64,000 bases of DNA from DATAGF01 sp963813355 (lineage in GTDB: Bacteria; Actinomycetota; Thermoleophilia; Miltoncostaeales; Miltoncostaeaceae): contig CAWEYS010000012.1 of the NCBI GenBank assembly GCA_963813355.1, positions 27,933 through 91,932 of the forward strand, in the 5' to 3' direction. The position numbers and the translations under genes were made by a program. Below are positions 1 to 8,043 of this stretch, in pieces (position 1 is the first letter of the stretch; every line of letters begins with the position of its first letter). The notes below the pieces were generated by a model. That model was not told the origin of the DNA and ran no database searches. It was given only the letters and a program-made list of their open reading frames with translations.

Positions 1-984
1 CGCGAGCGCACCGCGCCGACGCCGTCGAGGGCGACGATGTAGACGGCGTCGTGGCCGTAGTACTCGATGCGCTCGACGATCGCGTCCCCGCCGGGGTGGG
101 CGACGATCCGCTCCGGGCGGATCATGACCTCCACCGGACCCCAGGCCTCGGCGTGCAGCGGCACCGACCCGAGCGCCGTCTCGGCCTCGCCGCCGGCGGC
201 CACGCCCGGCACGAAGTTCGCGTCGCCGATGAACTCGGCCACCTCGCGCGTCGCCGGCAGCTCGTAGAGCTCGGTGGGCCCGCCCTGCTGGGCGACCTGG
301 CCGCCGCCCATCACGGCCACCTCGTCGCCCACCAGGAAGGCCTCCTCCTGGTCGTGGGTGACGAAGAGCGCGGTGGCGTCGATCGACGTCAGCATCCGGC
401 GGACCTCGACCCGCAGCTCGGCGCGCAGCGGTGCGTCGAGGTTGGAGAAGGGCTCGTCCAGCAGGATCACCGAGGGGCGCGGGGCCAGCGCCCGCGCGAG
501 CGCCACGCGCTGCAGCTGGCCGCCCGAGAGCGTGGCCGGCATGCGGTGCTCGAAGCCGGACAGGCCCACCAGCGCGAGCGCGTCGGCGACGCGCGCGCCG
601 CGGTCCGGGGCGCGCCGCGGCAGGCCGTAGGCGACGTTGCGGGCGACGCTCATGTGCGGGAAGAGGGCCGCGTCCTGGAAGACCATGCCGATGCGGCGCC
701 GCTCGGCCGCGACGAAGGTCGCCGGGCCGGAGAGGACCCGGTCGTGGACGCGGACCTCGCCGGAGTCGGGGCGCTCCAGGCCGGCGACGCAGCGCAGGAG
801 GGTGGTCTTGCCGCAGCCGCTCGGACCGAGCAGGGCGACCAGCCCGCCCGCCGCCACCGCCAGGTCGACGCCCCTCAGCACCTGGGTGGCGCCGAAGGAC
901 TTCGCGAGGCCGGTGATCGTGACCGGCTCAGCGGGCGCCGGGCGGCCCTCCGATGCGCAGGTCGGTTCCCATGCGGCAAAGCAT
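1..984 (-). CDS. Iron(III)-type ABC transporter ATP-binding protein (partial, frameshifted near start)
   Basis: The gene runs off the left edge, so its C-terminal end is missing. The reading frame shows Walker A GPSGCGKTT (about 841-805), a Q-loop VFQDAALFP, the signature LSGGQLQRVALARAL, Walker B VILLDEP and the H-loop VTHDQEEA. A TOBE-like region (PTELYELPATREVAEFIG) follows. This is the FbpC/PotA/CysA type that energises a periplasmic-binding-protein importer. Downstream of dtxR on the same strand, iron or manganese is the likely substrate (inference). No normal start exists in the ATPase frame. An ATG at 984 lies 7 nt below a TAAGGT box but ends at a TGA (930-928), so one extra base in the G/C run at about 935-952 probably splits the gene. 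Confidence 0.85.
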
Positions 985-1029
985 TCGGGAGACCTTATCG
1001 CCCCGTCTGGCGGGGCGCGATCGGGGCGA

Positions 1030-1710
1030 TCAGGCCGGCAGGACGAACAGGCCGGCGGCCGCGCGGTCGCCGATCGCCCGCTCCTCGCCGTCGATCAGGA
1101 TGGTGAGCTGGCCGGCGGCCGGGTCGGCGCGCAGCACCTCGAGCTCGGTGCCCGGCACCAGGCCCTGCTCGTAGAACCAGTGCAGCAGCTCGCCGTCGTG
1201 CTCGGCCAGGCGCACGATGCGGGCGCCGCCCGACTCGAGCGCCGAGAGCGGCCGCAGGTCGCGGTTCTCCTCCTGCTCGTGCGAGGTGTCCACCGGCCAC
1301 CCGTGGGGGCAGCGGTCGGGGTTCCCGAGCTGCTGCGCCAGCCTCTCGACCATCTCGTCCGAGAAGGCGTCGCCGAGCTCGTCGGCGTGGACGTGCGACT
1401 CGGCGGCCGAGTAGCCCATGAAGTCGGTGAGGAAGCGCTCGATCACGCGGTGGTGGCGCACCACCCGCTCGGCCTCCGCGCGCCCCTTCTGGGTGAGGAG
1501 CGGGCCCTTCCGCGGCCCGCGCTCCACGAGGCCCTCGGCCTCGAGGCGCTTCAGCATCTCGCTCGCCGTCGGCGGGGTGACGTGGAGCATCTCCGCCACC
1601 CGGGCCGCCGGGACCGGGGCCTCCTTCACCACCGGGCCGTACTCGCCGATCGGGGTCGCGAGGAAGTAGATCGCCTCGAGGTAGTCGTTGACGGAGTGCG
1701 TCCGAGCCAC
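1030..1710 (-). CDS. DtxR/MntR-family metal-dependent transcriptional repressor
   Basis: The 226-aa protein has the full three-domain DtxR/IdeR plan. Residues 1-75 form the winged helix (VAEMLHVTPPTASEMLKRL). Residues 75-140 form the dimer/metal domain, with H-x-H-x-DELGDAFSDEM and NPDRCPHGWPV metal-ligand segments. Residues about 155-226 form a FeoA-like SH3 domain. Such proteins bind Fe2+ or Mn2+ and repress uptake genes. Location upstream of the ABC ATPase fits control of that importer. The GTG start follows TAGAAT (1722-1717) by 6 nt, so the mRNA is probably leaderless. An inverted repeat with 7-bp arms (999-1005 / 1011-1017) lies after the stop. Confidence 0.92.
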   Translation of the reverse strand: MARTHSVNDYLEAIYFLATPIGEYGPVVKEAPVPAARVAEMLHVTPPTASEMLKRLEAEGLVERGPRKGPLLTQKGRAEAERVVRHHRVIERFLTDFMGYSAAESHVHADELGDAFSDEMVERLAQQLGNPDRCPHGWPVDTSHEQEENRDLRPLSALESGGARIVRLAEHDGELLHWFYEQGLVPGTELEVLRADPAAGQLTILIDGEERAIGDRAAAGLFVLPA

Positions 1711-1797
1711 GCGAGGATTCTACCCCCGGCCACGGCCGACGTGGGCCGGATCGCGGGGCGGCTGGCGTCCCGCTGGGCCACTCGCTACATTCGTCAC

Positions 1798-2598
1798 ATG
1801 ACCACGTCGCCCGGTGCGGGGGCGCGCCCCCGCAGGATCCTCGTCATCGCGAACGAGACCTGCGCGGCGCGTGGGGTGGTGGAGGAGGTCCGCTACCGCG
1901 GCGGGCCCGGGGCCGAGGTGATGATCGTCGCGCCCGCGCTCGCGCGCAGCCGCCTGGAGCACTGGCTGACGTCCGACAGCGAGCGCCGCCGCGCCGACGC
2001 GCTCCAGCGCCTGGACGCGTCGGTGACCGCCTTCACCGCGGCCGGGATCCCGGCGCAGGGCGCCCTCGGGGACGCGGACCCGCTCCAGGCCCTCGACGAC
2101 GCGATCCGGACCTTCGATCCGGACGAGGTGATCATCTCGACCCATCCGCCCCAGCGCTCCAACTGGCTCGAGCGCCAGGTGGTCAAGCGGTCGCGGGAGC
2201 GCTACGAGCTGCCCATCACCCACGTCATCGTCGACCTCGAGCTCGAGGCCGCCGCGGCCGCCGACGCGGCCTCCCGTCCCCGGGCCGAGGCCGCCCCGGA
2301 CCCGGCCCGCCGGCTGCGCGTCTACCACGCCAGCGACTACGACGGCGCGCTGGCCATCCGCGAGTCGGGCTTCCGCGACGCGGGCGACGGGGGAGGGCGC
2401 GCCGGCGTCTGGGTCACCGACCGCCCGCCGGACGCCGGCGACGGCGACGACCTGGTCCTGTTCGCCATCGAGGTCCCCGAATCCGTCGCCGCCGGCTACG
2501 AGGAGGCCGGAGAGGGCGAGCTCCGGCGGTTCCTCCTCCCGGCCGATCTCCTCAACCGCCACGGCCCCCCCGTCGTCGAGGGCGACTGGTCCGAGTAG
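1798..2598 (+). CDS. Usp-like protein with an additional C-terminal domain
   Basis: The 266-aa protein has two parts. Residues 1-155 look like a universal-stress/HUP fold: ILVIANETCA at the N-terminus and the segment STHPPQRSNWLERQVV common in actinobacterial Usp-like proteins. After an Ala-rich linker, residues about 178-260 form a second module beginning RLRVYHASDYDGALAIRESGF and continuing GVWVTDRPPD. This His / Ala-Ile / Gly-Phe / Gly-Val-Trp layout recalls small ADP-ribosyltransferase-like folds, but that resemblance is only an inference. The ATG is 6 nt below TACATT (1786-1791), a leaderless arrangement. Function is unknown. Confidence 0.8.
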   Translation: MTTSPGAGARPRRILVIANETCAARGVVEEVRYRGGPGAEVMIVAPALARSRLEHWLTSDSERRRADALQRLDASVTAFTAAGIPAQGALGDADPLQALDDAIRTFDPDEVIISTHPPQRSNWLERQVVKRSRERYELPITHVIVDLELEAAAAADAASRPRAEAAPDPARRLRVYHASDYDGALAIRESGFRDAGDGGGRAGVWVTDRPPDAGDGDDLVLFAIEVPESVAAGYEEAGEGELRRFLLPADLLNRHGPPVVEGDWSE

Positions 2599-2640
2599 GG
2601 GCGGGCCCGGCCCCGTCAGCGGGGCCGTGGCCTGCGCGTG

Positions 2641-2698
2641 CCAATTGGCGACGGCGGCGTGTGCCAATTGGCCAACCGGGCGACGGCCAATTGGCCGC
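2641..2698. repeat. CCAATTGG palindrome array, copy A (three units, 23-bp period)
   Basis: The palindrome CCAATTGG starts at 2641, 2664 and 2687, exactly 23 bp apart, in the 112-bp gap between two convergent genes. The 15-bp spacers differ, though they often begin CC or CA. The same palindrome and period recur near 16.1 kb and 36.9 kb. Confidence 0.9.
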
Positions 2699-2710
2699 CC
2701 CGTCGGGGGC

Positions 2711-3417
2711 TCATCTCTCGGCGATCGTGATCCGGTCGATGTAGATCGTCTGGGTGGGGTCCTGGGTGGAGGGGTCGGCGGGGTCGGCGGCGGGATCGGC
2801 GAAGGACTCGATGCGGCGGGCGACGTCGAGGCCGCGGGTCACGCGGCCGAAGCGGGTGTAGTCGTTCGGCAGGGCCGAGGCGTCGCCGGTGACGATGAAG
2901 AACTGGGAGCCGTTGGTGTCGGGGCCGGCGTTGGCCATGGCCACCGAGCCGGGCGGGTAGCCGTCGTCCGGCAGCTCGTCCTCGAAGACGTAGCCCGGCC
3001 CTCCCCGGCCCGTGCCCTCGGGGTCCCCGCCCTGGATGACGAAGCCGGCGACGACGCGGTGGAAGGTCAGCCCGTCGTAGAAGCCCTCCCGCGCGAGGAA
3101 GACGAAGTTGTTCACGGCGAGGGGCGCGGCGCGCGGGTCGAGGGCGACGACGATGTCGCCGCAGGAGGTCGCGATCGTCGCGGTGTAGCGCGCGGCGGGG
3201 TCGACGGTCTGGCGGGGCGGGGCGGCGTAGGTGCGCCGGCTCGGCGGCTGGGCGGGCTCGCGGCCGTCGCAGACCGCGCCGTTCGGCGAGGTGACCGGGA
3301 GGGGCGCGCTGCGGTCGGCGCCCTCGTCCCCGCCCGACCGCCGCCGCAGCCGGCGAGCGCGGCGAGGCAGGCGGCGGCGAGCGCGAGCGCGGCGACGAGC
3401 CGCCCGGGGCCGGGCAC
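2711..3417 (-). CDS. Cyclophilin-type peptidyl-prolyl isomerase lipoprotein (apparent frameshift)
   Basis: The first ~25 codons from 3417 give a lipoprotein signal peptide ending in the lipobox LAGC, followed by Gly residues. The catalytic domain then continues in another frame: FHRVVAGFVIQGGDPEGTG, MANAGPDTNGSQFFI and the C-terminal segment FGRVTRGLDVARRI are classic cyclophilin A-like motifs with the catalytic Arg and Gln present. Adding one base in the GGC/GGT run at about 3338-3346 joins them as CGGGSGGDEGADR, a sensible tether. The enzyme would catalyse prolyl isomerisation outside the membrane. The break is either a consensus error or a recent mutation. Confidence 0.8.
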
Positions 3418-3429
3418 GGGCGGGCGCGG

Positions 3430-4128
3430 TCAGCCGACCGCCGCCGGCGGCGGCACGCCGGCAGGGCCGCCGAACCGCTCGAGGTCGCGGAGCCGGAAGT
3501 AGGTGAGCGTCCACGCCACCGCGGCGAAGGGGGCCGCCAGCGTGTGGCCGACGGCGGCCTGGAGGAACCCGCGCGCCGGCCCGCCGAGCGGGGTGAGGGC
3601 GAGCCCGAGCGCCAGGCTGAACGCGAGCAGCACGAGCATCGTCAGCACGACGACGCCGAACACCGGCCAGCCGCTGCCGCGGACGAGCTCGTGGCTGCGG
3701 CCGAACCCGTGCGCGACCCCGCAGCACTCGAGCATGATCACCGGCGCGAGGACGATCCACCAGGTCAGCAGCACGAGGCCCGGCACGACCAGCAGGGTCA
3801 GCCCCGCGAGGATGCCGAGCACCGCGAGCAGCCCCGCGACCGTGAGCGCGATCAGGCGCGTGCCGGCGTGGCGCAGGGTGGACGCCACCCCGAGGTCGCG
3901 CCGGCCGTCGCGGCAGTCCTCGACCGCCTTCACCAGCGCTCCCTGCACGGGGAAGATCGCGGCGAGGTTGAGGATGTTCCCCGCGAGGACACCCGGCCAG
4001 CCGATGACCGCCAGGCCCGCCGAGACCGCGCCGAGGGGCACGTAGATCACCGCGGCGATGGCGATCAGGTGCCTCCAGTGGGCCCGGTAGAGCTCCCAGG
4101 TGCGGCTCAGGATGTCGCCCGGGTCCAT
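3430..4128 (-). CDS. Multi-pass membrane protein of unknown function
   Basis: The 232-aa protein starts MDPGDILSRTWELYRAHWRH, an amphipathic lead typical of DUF975 / GDPD-membrane-domain-like proteins. About five or six hydrophobic segments follow (for example residues 24-60, 100-135 and 160-185). The ATG at 4128 is preferred over an upstream start because TACCAT (4143-4138) lies 9 nt before it, fitting a leaderless mRNA. No catalytic motif is visible. It lies between the cyclophilin lipoprotein and the ABC permease on the same strand, with no overlap. Confidence 0.7.
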   Translation of the reverse strand: MDPGDILSRTWELYRAHWRHLIAIAAVIYVPLGAVSAGLAVIGWPGVLAGNILNLAAIFPVQGALVKAVEDCRDGRRDLGVASTLRHAGTRLIALTVAGLLAVLGILAGLTLLVVPGLVLLTWWIVLAPVIMLECCGVAHGFGRSHELVRGSGWPVFGVVVLTMLVLLAFSLALGLALTPLGGPARGFLQAAVGHTLAAPFAAVAWTLTYFRLRDLERFGGPAGVPPPAAVG

Positions 4129-4171
4129 TCCGCGGCCATGGTACGGGAGGCCCCGAGGGCGGCGCACCGGG

Positions 4172-4957
4172 TCAGGTGCGGATCCCGACCCCGCGCTGGA
4201 ACGTCCACCACGCCCAGGCGAGCATCGCCGCGGCGAGGCCCAGGGTGATGCCGAGCGACAGCCCGATCGGCACCTCCGACGTGCCGAGCGTGCCGTGCCG
4301 CGCCGCCACCACCATGTAGAAGATCGGGTCCGCGTGGGTCAGGCTGCGCCAGGGCTCGGACAGGGCGTTGACCGCGTAGAAGACGCCGCCCAGGAACACG
4401 AGCGGCTGGATCACCAGGTTGCCGACGACGTTCTGCTGCTCCCAGCCGGTCGAGTAGAGGCCGACGACCGTCCCGAGCGCCGAGAAGGCGAGGCTGGTGC
4501 CCAGCAGGACGGCCGCGAGGACCAGCGGGTCCTCGACGGGGTAGTCGACGAAGACGCGGGCGGCGGCGAGGGTGACCGCGCCGATGAGCAGGCTGCGCAC
4601 GACCCCTCCCGACAGGTATCCCACCAGAAGCTGCGAAGGGCCCATCGGGCTGCTGGCCGGGTCCTCGATGAAGCCGTCGTTGCGCGCCTGGTAGATCGAG
4701 GTCGCGTTGTTGCCGAAGGCCGACGTCGCCACGCCCATCAGGACCAGGCCGGGCACGATGAACCGCTCGTAGGGGACGCCGTCGATCAGGCGGATGCTGG
4801 CGCCGAGCGCGACGCCGAAGACCACGATGAACAGCACGGCCGCGACGACCGGCGGCGCGATCGTCTGGGTCCAGAGGCGCAGCACGCGCAGCACCTCGCG
4901 CTCGGCCAGGGCGGCGACGCCCCTCAGGCGGGCCCCGGCCAGGGGGGCCGTCATCAT
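4172..4957 (-). CDS. ABC-2 type exporter permease (DrrB/NodJ-like)
   Basis: The 261-aa protein has six predicted membrane segments. The region GWEQQNVVGNLVIQPLVFLG, followed by FYAVNALSEPWR, is characteristic of the ABC2 permease family. It pairs with the ATPase encoded just upstream: the ATPase TGA overlaps this ATG in an ATGA, so the two are translationally coupled and form one exporter. DrrAB/NodIJ-type systems export lipids, polyketides or drugs. The substrate cannot be told here. Confidence 0.88.
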   Translation of the reverse strand: MMTAPLAGARLRGVAALAEREVLRVLRLWTQTIAPPVVAAVLFIVVFGVALGASIRLIDGVPYERFIVPGLVLMGVATSAFGNNATSIYQARNDGFIEDPASSPMGPSQLLVGYLSGGVVRSLLIGAVTLAAARVFVDYPVEDPLVLAAVLLGTSLAFSALGTVVGLYSTGWEQQNVVGNLVIQPLVFLGGVFYAVNALSEPWRSLTHADPIFYMVVAARHGTLGTSEVPIGLSLGITLGLAAAMLAWAWWTFQRGVGIRT

Positions 4958-5697
4958 CGCCCGACCACCTGGAGGTAGACCTCCTCCAGCCGGTCGGCCC
5001 CGAAGCGCTGGCGCAGGTCGGACGGCGGCCCGTCGGCGACGATGCGCCCGCCGCGGATGAACGCGACGCGCTCGCAGAGCGCCTCGGCCTCCTCGATGTA
5101 GTGGGTCGTCAGCAGGATCGTCGTGCCGTCCGCGTGGAGGGCCCGGATGTACGCCCAGAGGTCGTGGCGCAGCTCGAGGTTGACCCCGGCGGTCGGCTCG
5201 TCGAGGATCACGAGGCGGGGCCGGTGGAGCAGAGCCCGCGCCAGCAGCAGCCGCCGGCGCATGCCGCCCGACAGGTGGTGGGCGTAGTCGCCGGCCTTGG
5301 CCGAGAGGTCGAAGGCCAGGAGCATCTCGTCGGCCCGCCGGCGCGCGTCCGCCCGGCTCATGCCGAAGTAGCGCCCGTGCAGCGCGAGCGACTCGCCCAC
5401 GGGCACGAACCGGTCGAGGGCCACCTCCTGGGGCGCGTAGCCGATGGCGCGCCGGGCCGACGCGGCGCCCTCGCCCCACGCCGGCCTGCCGAAGACGAGG
5501 ATCGTGCCCGCGTCGGGGCGCGTGAGCCCGACCACGCTGCGGATGAGGGTCGTCTTGCCGGCGCCGTTGGGCCCGAGCAGGCCGAAGAACGACCCCTCGG
5601 GGATGGAGAGGTCGAGCCCCGTGAGCGCCGCGACCCCGCCCGGGAACGTCTTGGCGACGCCCTCGCAGGAGAGGGCGGGAGCGGCGGGGTCGATCAC
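4954..5697 (-). CDS. ABC exporter ATP-binding protein (DrrA/NodI-like)
   Basis: The 247-aa ATPase has Walker A GPNGAGKTT (about residues 43-51), a Q-loop YAPQE, signature LSGGMRRRLLLARAL, Walker B LVILDEP and H-loop TTHYIEEAE. The signature has Met-Arg where importers have Gln, as in the DrrA/NodI/CcmA group. It is a short protein without an accessory C-terminal domain. The GTG start lies 8 nt below TACCCT (5711-5706), so it is probably leaderless. It drives the coupled permease. Confidence 0.92.
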   Translation of the reverse strand: MIDPAAPALSCEGVAKTFPGGVAALTGLDLSIPEGSFFGLLGPNGAGKTTLIRSVVGLTRPDAGTILVFGRPAWGEGAASARRAIGYAPQEVALDRFVPVGESLALHGRYFGMSRADARRRADEMLLAFDLSAKAGDYAHHLSGGMRRRLLLARALLHRPRLVILDEPTAGVNLELRHDLWAYIRALHADGTTILLTTHYIEEAEALCERVAFIRGGRIVADGPPSDLRQRFGADRLEEVYLQVVGR

Positions 5698-5739
5698 GAC
5701 GGGCGAGGGTATCGCCCGGAGGGCCCCGCCGCCCGGCGG

Positions 5740-6099
5740 CTACCAGCCCACCGCCACGACGGCGACGGCGCAGATCAGGTGGTCCTCCCCGGGGCCGGCG
5801 TCCGTGCCGTTGGGCATCCGCAGGCCTCCTGGCCCCGCCCGCACGGTGACGCGGCCGTAGGGGAGCTCGGCGGCGACCGCGTCCGGGTCCACCGCCTCGT
5901 GGCCCGGGACGGCGATGGTCACGTTGACCCGCATGTCCGCCCGGTCGCGGCTCGGGATCAGGTCGCGCACGCCCGGCAGGGACGTGCGCCCGATCGCCTC
6001 GCGCACCGCTCGGCGCGCGGCCTTGGTGGCGTCCTCCCCCACGAGGTTGACGCCCAGCCCCATCTCGAGGAAGACCGGGAAGGCGCCGCCGCCGCCCAC
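5740..6099 (-). CDS. Lin0512-family conserved hypothetical protein
   Basis: The 119-aa protein reads FLEMGLGVNLVGEDATKAA near its N-terminus, then REAIGRTSLPGV, and ends with a hydrophobic strand LICAVAVVAVGW. This matches the small Lin0512-type family, which binds no known substrate and has no assigned reaction. Strand alternation suggests a ferredoxin-like trimer or ring, but that is inference. The GTG start at 6099 is the first in frame. It follows the broken gene at 6110-6675 with an 11-bp gap and may share its transcript. Confidence 0.65.
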   Translation of the reverse strand: MGGGGAFPVFLEMGLGVNLVGEDATKAARRAVREAIGRTSLPGVRDLIPSRDRADMRVNVTIAVPGHEAVDPDAVAAELPYGRVTVRAGPGGLRMPNGTDAGPGEDHLICAVAVVAVGW

Positions 6100-6109
6100 C
6101 GCCGTGCCC

Positions 6110-6675
6110 CTAGTAGGGCGTCTCCTCGGGGCCGATGCCGCCGCCGCGCTTCTTCATGAAGGTGAAGACCGCCACCGCGACGCCTCCCACGACGCAGCAC
6201 CGGAGTCACCACCCTCCGGAAGAAGCCCTTCTCCGGCTCGGGCTCCTTCATGACCCCCTTCACGGCCTTCTGCAGCTCGGCCGCCGAGATCTCGACCTTC
6301 TCGAGGAGCTTCTGGTCGCGCTCGATGCGCTTGAGAGCTCTTCTTGGGCGGCTTGCCCTGGACCTCGGTCGTGACGTCGCGCCCCGTCGTCGAAGGCCTG
6401 CTGCAAGGCGGAGCGTGCAGCTCGGGGTCGTTCATCGCGCGCTGCACGATCGGGCGCGCCGCAGCGACGATCAGAGTGGCACGGGCCGCCATGGCCCCCG
6501 GCGAGGTCTTCGACTTGTTGGGCACGGCTCGCTTCCCTTGTTCTGGGATGATCCGGGAGTCAGTTCGTTCGATCTTCTTCTTCGCGGCGCGGCGCGCGAG
6601 CCGCGTGGCGACGAACACCGTCATGGCGCCGACGAGCGCGTTGAAGCGATTCTTGACGTTGCGGCGATCAGTCAT
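6110..6675 (-). pseudogene. Small basic membrane-associated protein, multiply frameshifted
   Basis: Three minus-strand frames together give one plausible protein. It starts MTDRRNVKNRFNALVGAMTV, continues through ...IVQRAMNDPEL, switches frame at about 6415 to LQQAFDDG, and again to TTEVQGKPPKKS. It switches at about 6340 to LKRIERDQKLLEKVEISAAE, and finally at about 6200 to GGVAVAVFTFMKKRGGG, ending EETPY with TAG at 6112-6110. At least four indels lie within 560 bp. The ATG at 6675 is 7 nt below TATGGT (6688-6683). No family was recognised. A hydrophobic tail with basic flanks suggests membrane attachment. Confidence 0.6.
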
Positions 6676-6824
6676 GACGTCAACCATAGTGCCGCGAGAG
6701 CCGGGACGCGAAACCCGGGCGAGAGGACTGCCGCGCGCGGCGTCGAAGGGGGAGCGTTGTCGCGCGGCGTGCGGCTGGACGGGCACTCCGGTCCCCGCGC
6801 GGCGGGCGGACGGGCTCCGCCCTC

Positions 6825-6856
6825 GGGGGCGCCGAGGCACCGGCGCCCCCCTTTTG
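6825..6856 (+). terminator. Rho-independent terminator-like hairpin on the + strand
   Basis: GGGGGCGCC (6825-6833) and GGCGCCCCC (6842-6850) form a perfect 9-bp stem with an 8-nt loop, followed by CTTTTG. This is the clearest intrinsic terminator shape in the window. It lies only 23 bp before the leaderless phosphatase gene, and no + strand gene precedes it. The 150 bp upstream may therefore hold a short + strand transcript. Confidence 0.55.
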
Positions 6857-6878
6857 CTCTCGGGATAGGGTGGCCCGG

Positions 6879-7475
6879 ATGGCCGACGGCCGCACATTCG
6901 CCCTCGTGCGTCACGGGGGCACCGACTACAACCTCGCCAGTCGCCTGAACGGCGACCCGTCCGTGCCGGTCCACCTGACCGAACAGGGGCGCGAGCAGGT
7001 CGCGCTGCTGCGGGACCGCGTCGCGGACATGCCGATCGATCTCGGCGTTCGCACGCGCTTCCCACGCACCGAGCAGACGATTGCGATCCTGCTCGAGGGG
7101 CGCGACGTGCCGGTGGTCGTCTGCGCCGACCTCGACGACGTCCTGCTGGGCGAGTTCGAGGGCCGGTCGGTCGAGGACTACCGGCGCTTCCGCGACGAGA
7201 ACGGCCAGGAGGCGCGCCCTCGCGGCGGGGAGAGCCGCCTCGACGCCCTGGCTCGCTACACGCGCGGCTTCGAGCGGCTCCTCGAGGTCGACGCCCGGGC
7301 CCCGCTCGTGGTGACGCACGACATCCCCATCCGCTTCCTCGCGAACGCCATCGCCGGGGAGGACCCGCTCGAGGGCTCCGTCCACGCGGTCACGAACGCC
7401 TCGCTCCTGACGGTCGGGGAGGCCGACATGCGCCGCGGCGTGGCGGCGATGAGGGAGCGCCTCGCGGCCGTGTGA
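6879..7475 (+). CDS. Histidine phosphatase superfamily protein (phosphoglycerate mutase-like)
   Basis: The 198-aa protein opens ALVRHGGTDYN, the RHG motif whose His forms the phosphoenzyme. A second Arg region follows (RTRFPRTEQT). The acid/base region LLGEFEGR and the second catalytic His in VVTHDIPIRF complete the fold. Length fits the small cytoplasmic broad-specificity phosphatases such as GpmB/CobC types; the substrate is unknown. ATG 6879 is chosen over an in-frame GTG at 6870 because TAGGGT (6866-6871) lies 7 nt before the ATG. Confidence 0.88.
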   Translation: MADGRTFALVRHGGTDYNLASRLNGDPSVPVHLTEQGREQVALLRDRVADMPIDLGVRTRFPRTEQTIAILLEGRDVPVVVCADLDDVLLGEFEGRSVEDYRRFRDENGQEARPRGGESRLDALARYTRGFERLLEVDARAPLVVTHDIPIRFLANAIAGEDPLEGSVHAVTNASLLTVGEADMRRGVAAMRERLAAV

Positions 7476-7565
7476 CGCCCGCCGCGCGTCCGGCGTCGGC
7501 GGCGTGAGATACCATCCTCCGCGGGCTGTGCGCCCGAACCGAGTGGAACGAGCGAAGGACGATCA

Positions 7566-7769
7566 ATGCCTGAGGGTGTCGTGAAGTGGTTCTCGGCCGA
7601 GAAGGGGTACGGGTTCATCACCCCCGACGACGGGGGCAAGGACCTGTTCGTGCATTTCTCCGAGATCCAGGGGTCCGGCTACCGGAACCTCGAGGAGGGC
7701 CAGCGCGTGAGCTTCGAGGCGACCGAGGGCCAGAAGGGCCCGCAGGCGTCCAGCGTGTCGCCGCTCTAG
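7566..7769 (+). CDS. cspA: Cold-shock domain RNA chaperone, CspA family
   Basis: The 67-aa single-domain protein contains RNP1 KGYGFITP and RNP2 DLFVHFSEI, which bind single-stranded nucleic acid. Residues at every expected aromatic position are kept. Unlike most neighbours it has a real leader: TACCAT (7510-7515) predicts a start about 44 nt upstream of the ATG, and GAAGGA sits 8-9 nt before the ATG. An untranslated leader is usual for Csp genes under post-transcriptional control. infA follows on the same strand. Confidence 0.95.
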   Translation: MPEGVVKWFSAEKGYGFITPDDGGKDLFVHFSEIQGSGYRNLEEGQRVSFEATEGQKGPQASSVSPL

Positions 7770-7806
7770 GCGCACAGCGGGATCGAAGCACGGAAGGGGA
7801 GAGTTT

Positions 7807-8034
7807 CTGGGTACGAAGCAGAAGGAAGAGGCGATCGAGGTGGAGGGCGAGGTCACCGAGGCCCTGCCCAACACCATGTTCCGCGTGGTCCTCGACAACG
7901 ACCACGAGGTGCTCGCCCACATGGCGGGCAAGCTGAGGCGGTTCCGCATCCGCATCAACCCGGGCGACCGGGTGAAGGTGGAGCTGTCGCCCTACGACCT
8001 CAACCGGGGCCGCATCACCTTCCGCCTGAAGTAG
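7807..8034 (+). CDS. infA: Translation initiation factor IF-1 (probable CTG start)
   Basis: The sequence EEAIEVEGEVTEALPNTMFR, then HEVLAHMAGKLRRFRIRI and GDRVKVELSPYDLNRGRITF, is unmistakable IF-1, an OB-fold factor of the 30S initiation complex. The family begins four or five residues before EEAIEVEG. In this frame there is no ATG, GTG or TTG there; the only candidate is CTG at 7807, six nt after the strong Shine-Dalgarno AAGGGGAG. A GTG at 7840 would remove conserved residues. Either CTG is used or one base is misread. It lies 37 bp after cspA, and the usual rpmJ/ribosomal context is absent. Confidence 0.93.
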   Translation: MGTKQKEEAIEVEGEVTEALPNTMFRVVLDNDHEVLAHMAGKLRRFRIRINPGDRVKVELSPYDLNRGRITFRLK

Positions 8035-8043
8035 CGCGGTCCG

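Noticed and set aside
999..1017. Intrinsic terminator after dtxR
   Set aside because: The 7-bp stem is good, but no T-rich tract follows on the minus strand, so only a hairpin can be claimed.
7840..8034. GTG 7840 as the infA start
   Set aside because: It would delete the conserved EEAIE segment before the first beta strand and has no ribosome site; CTG 7807 fits the family better.
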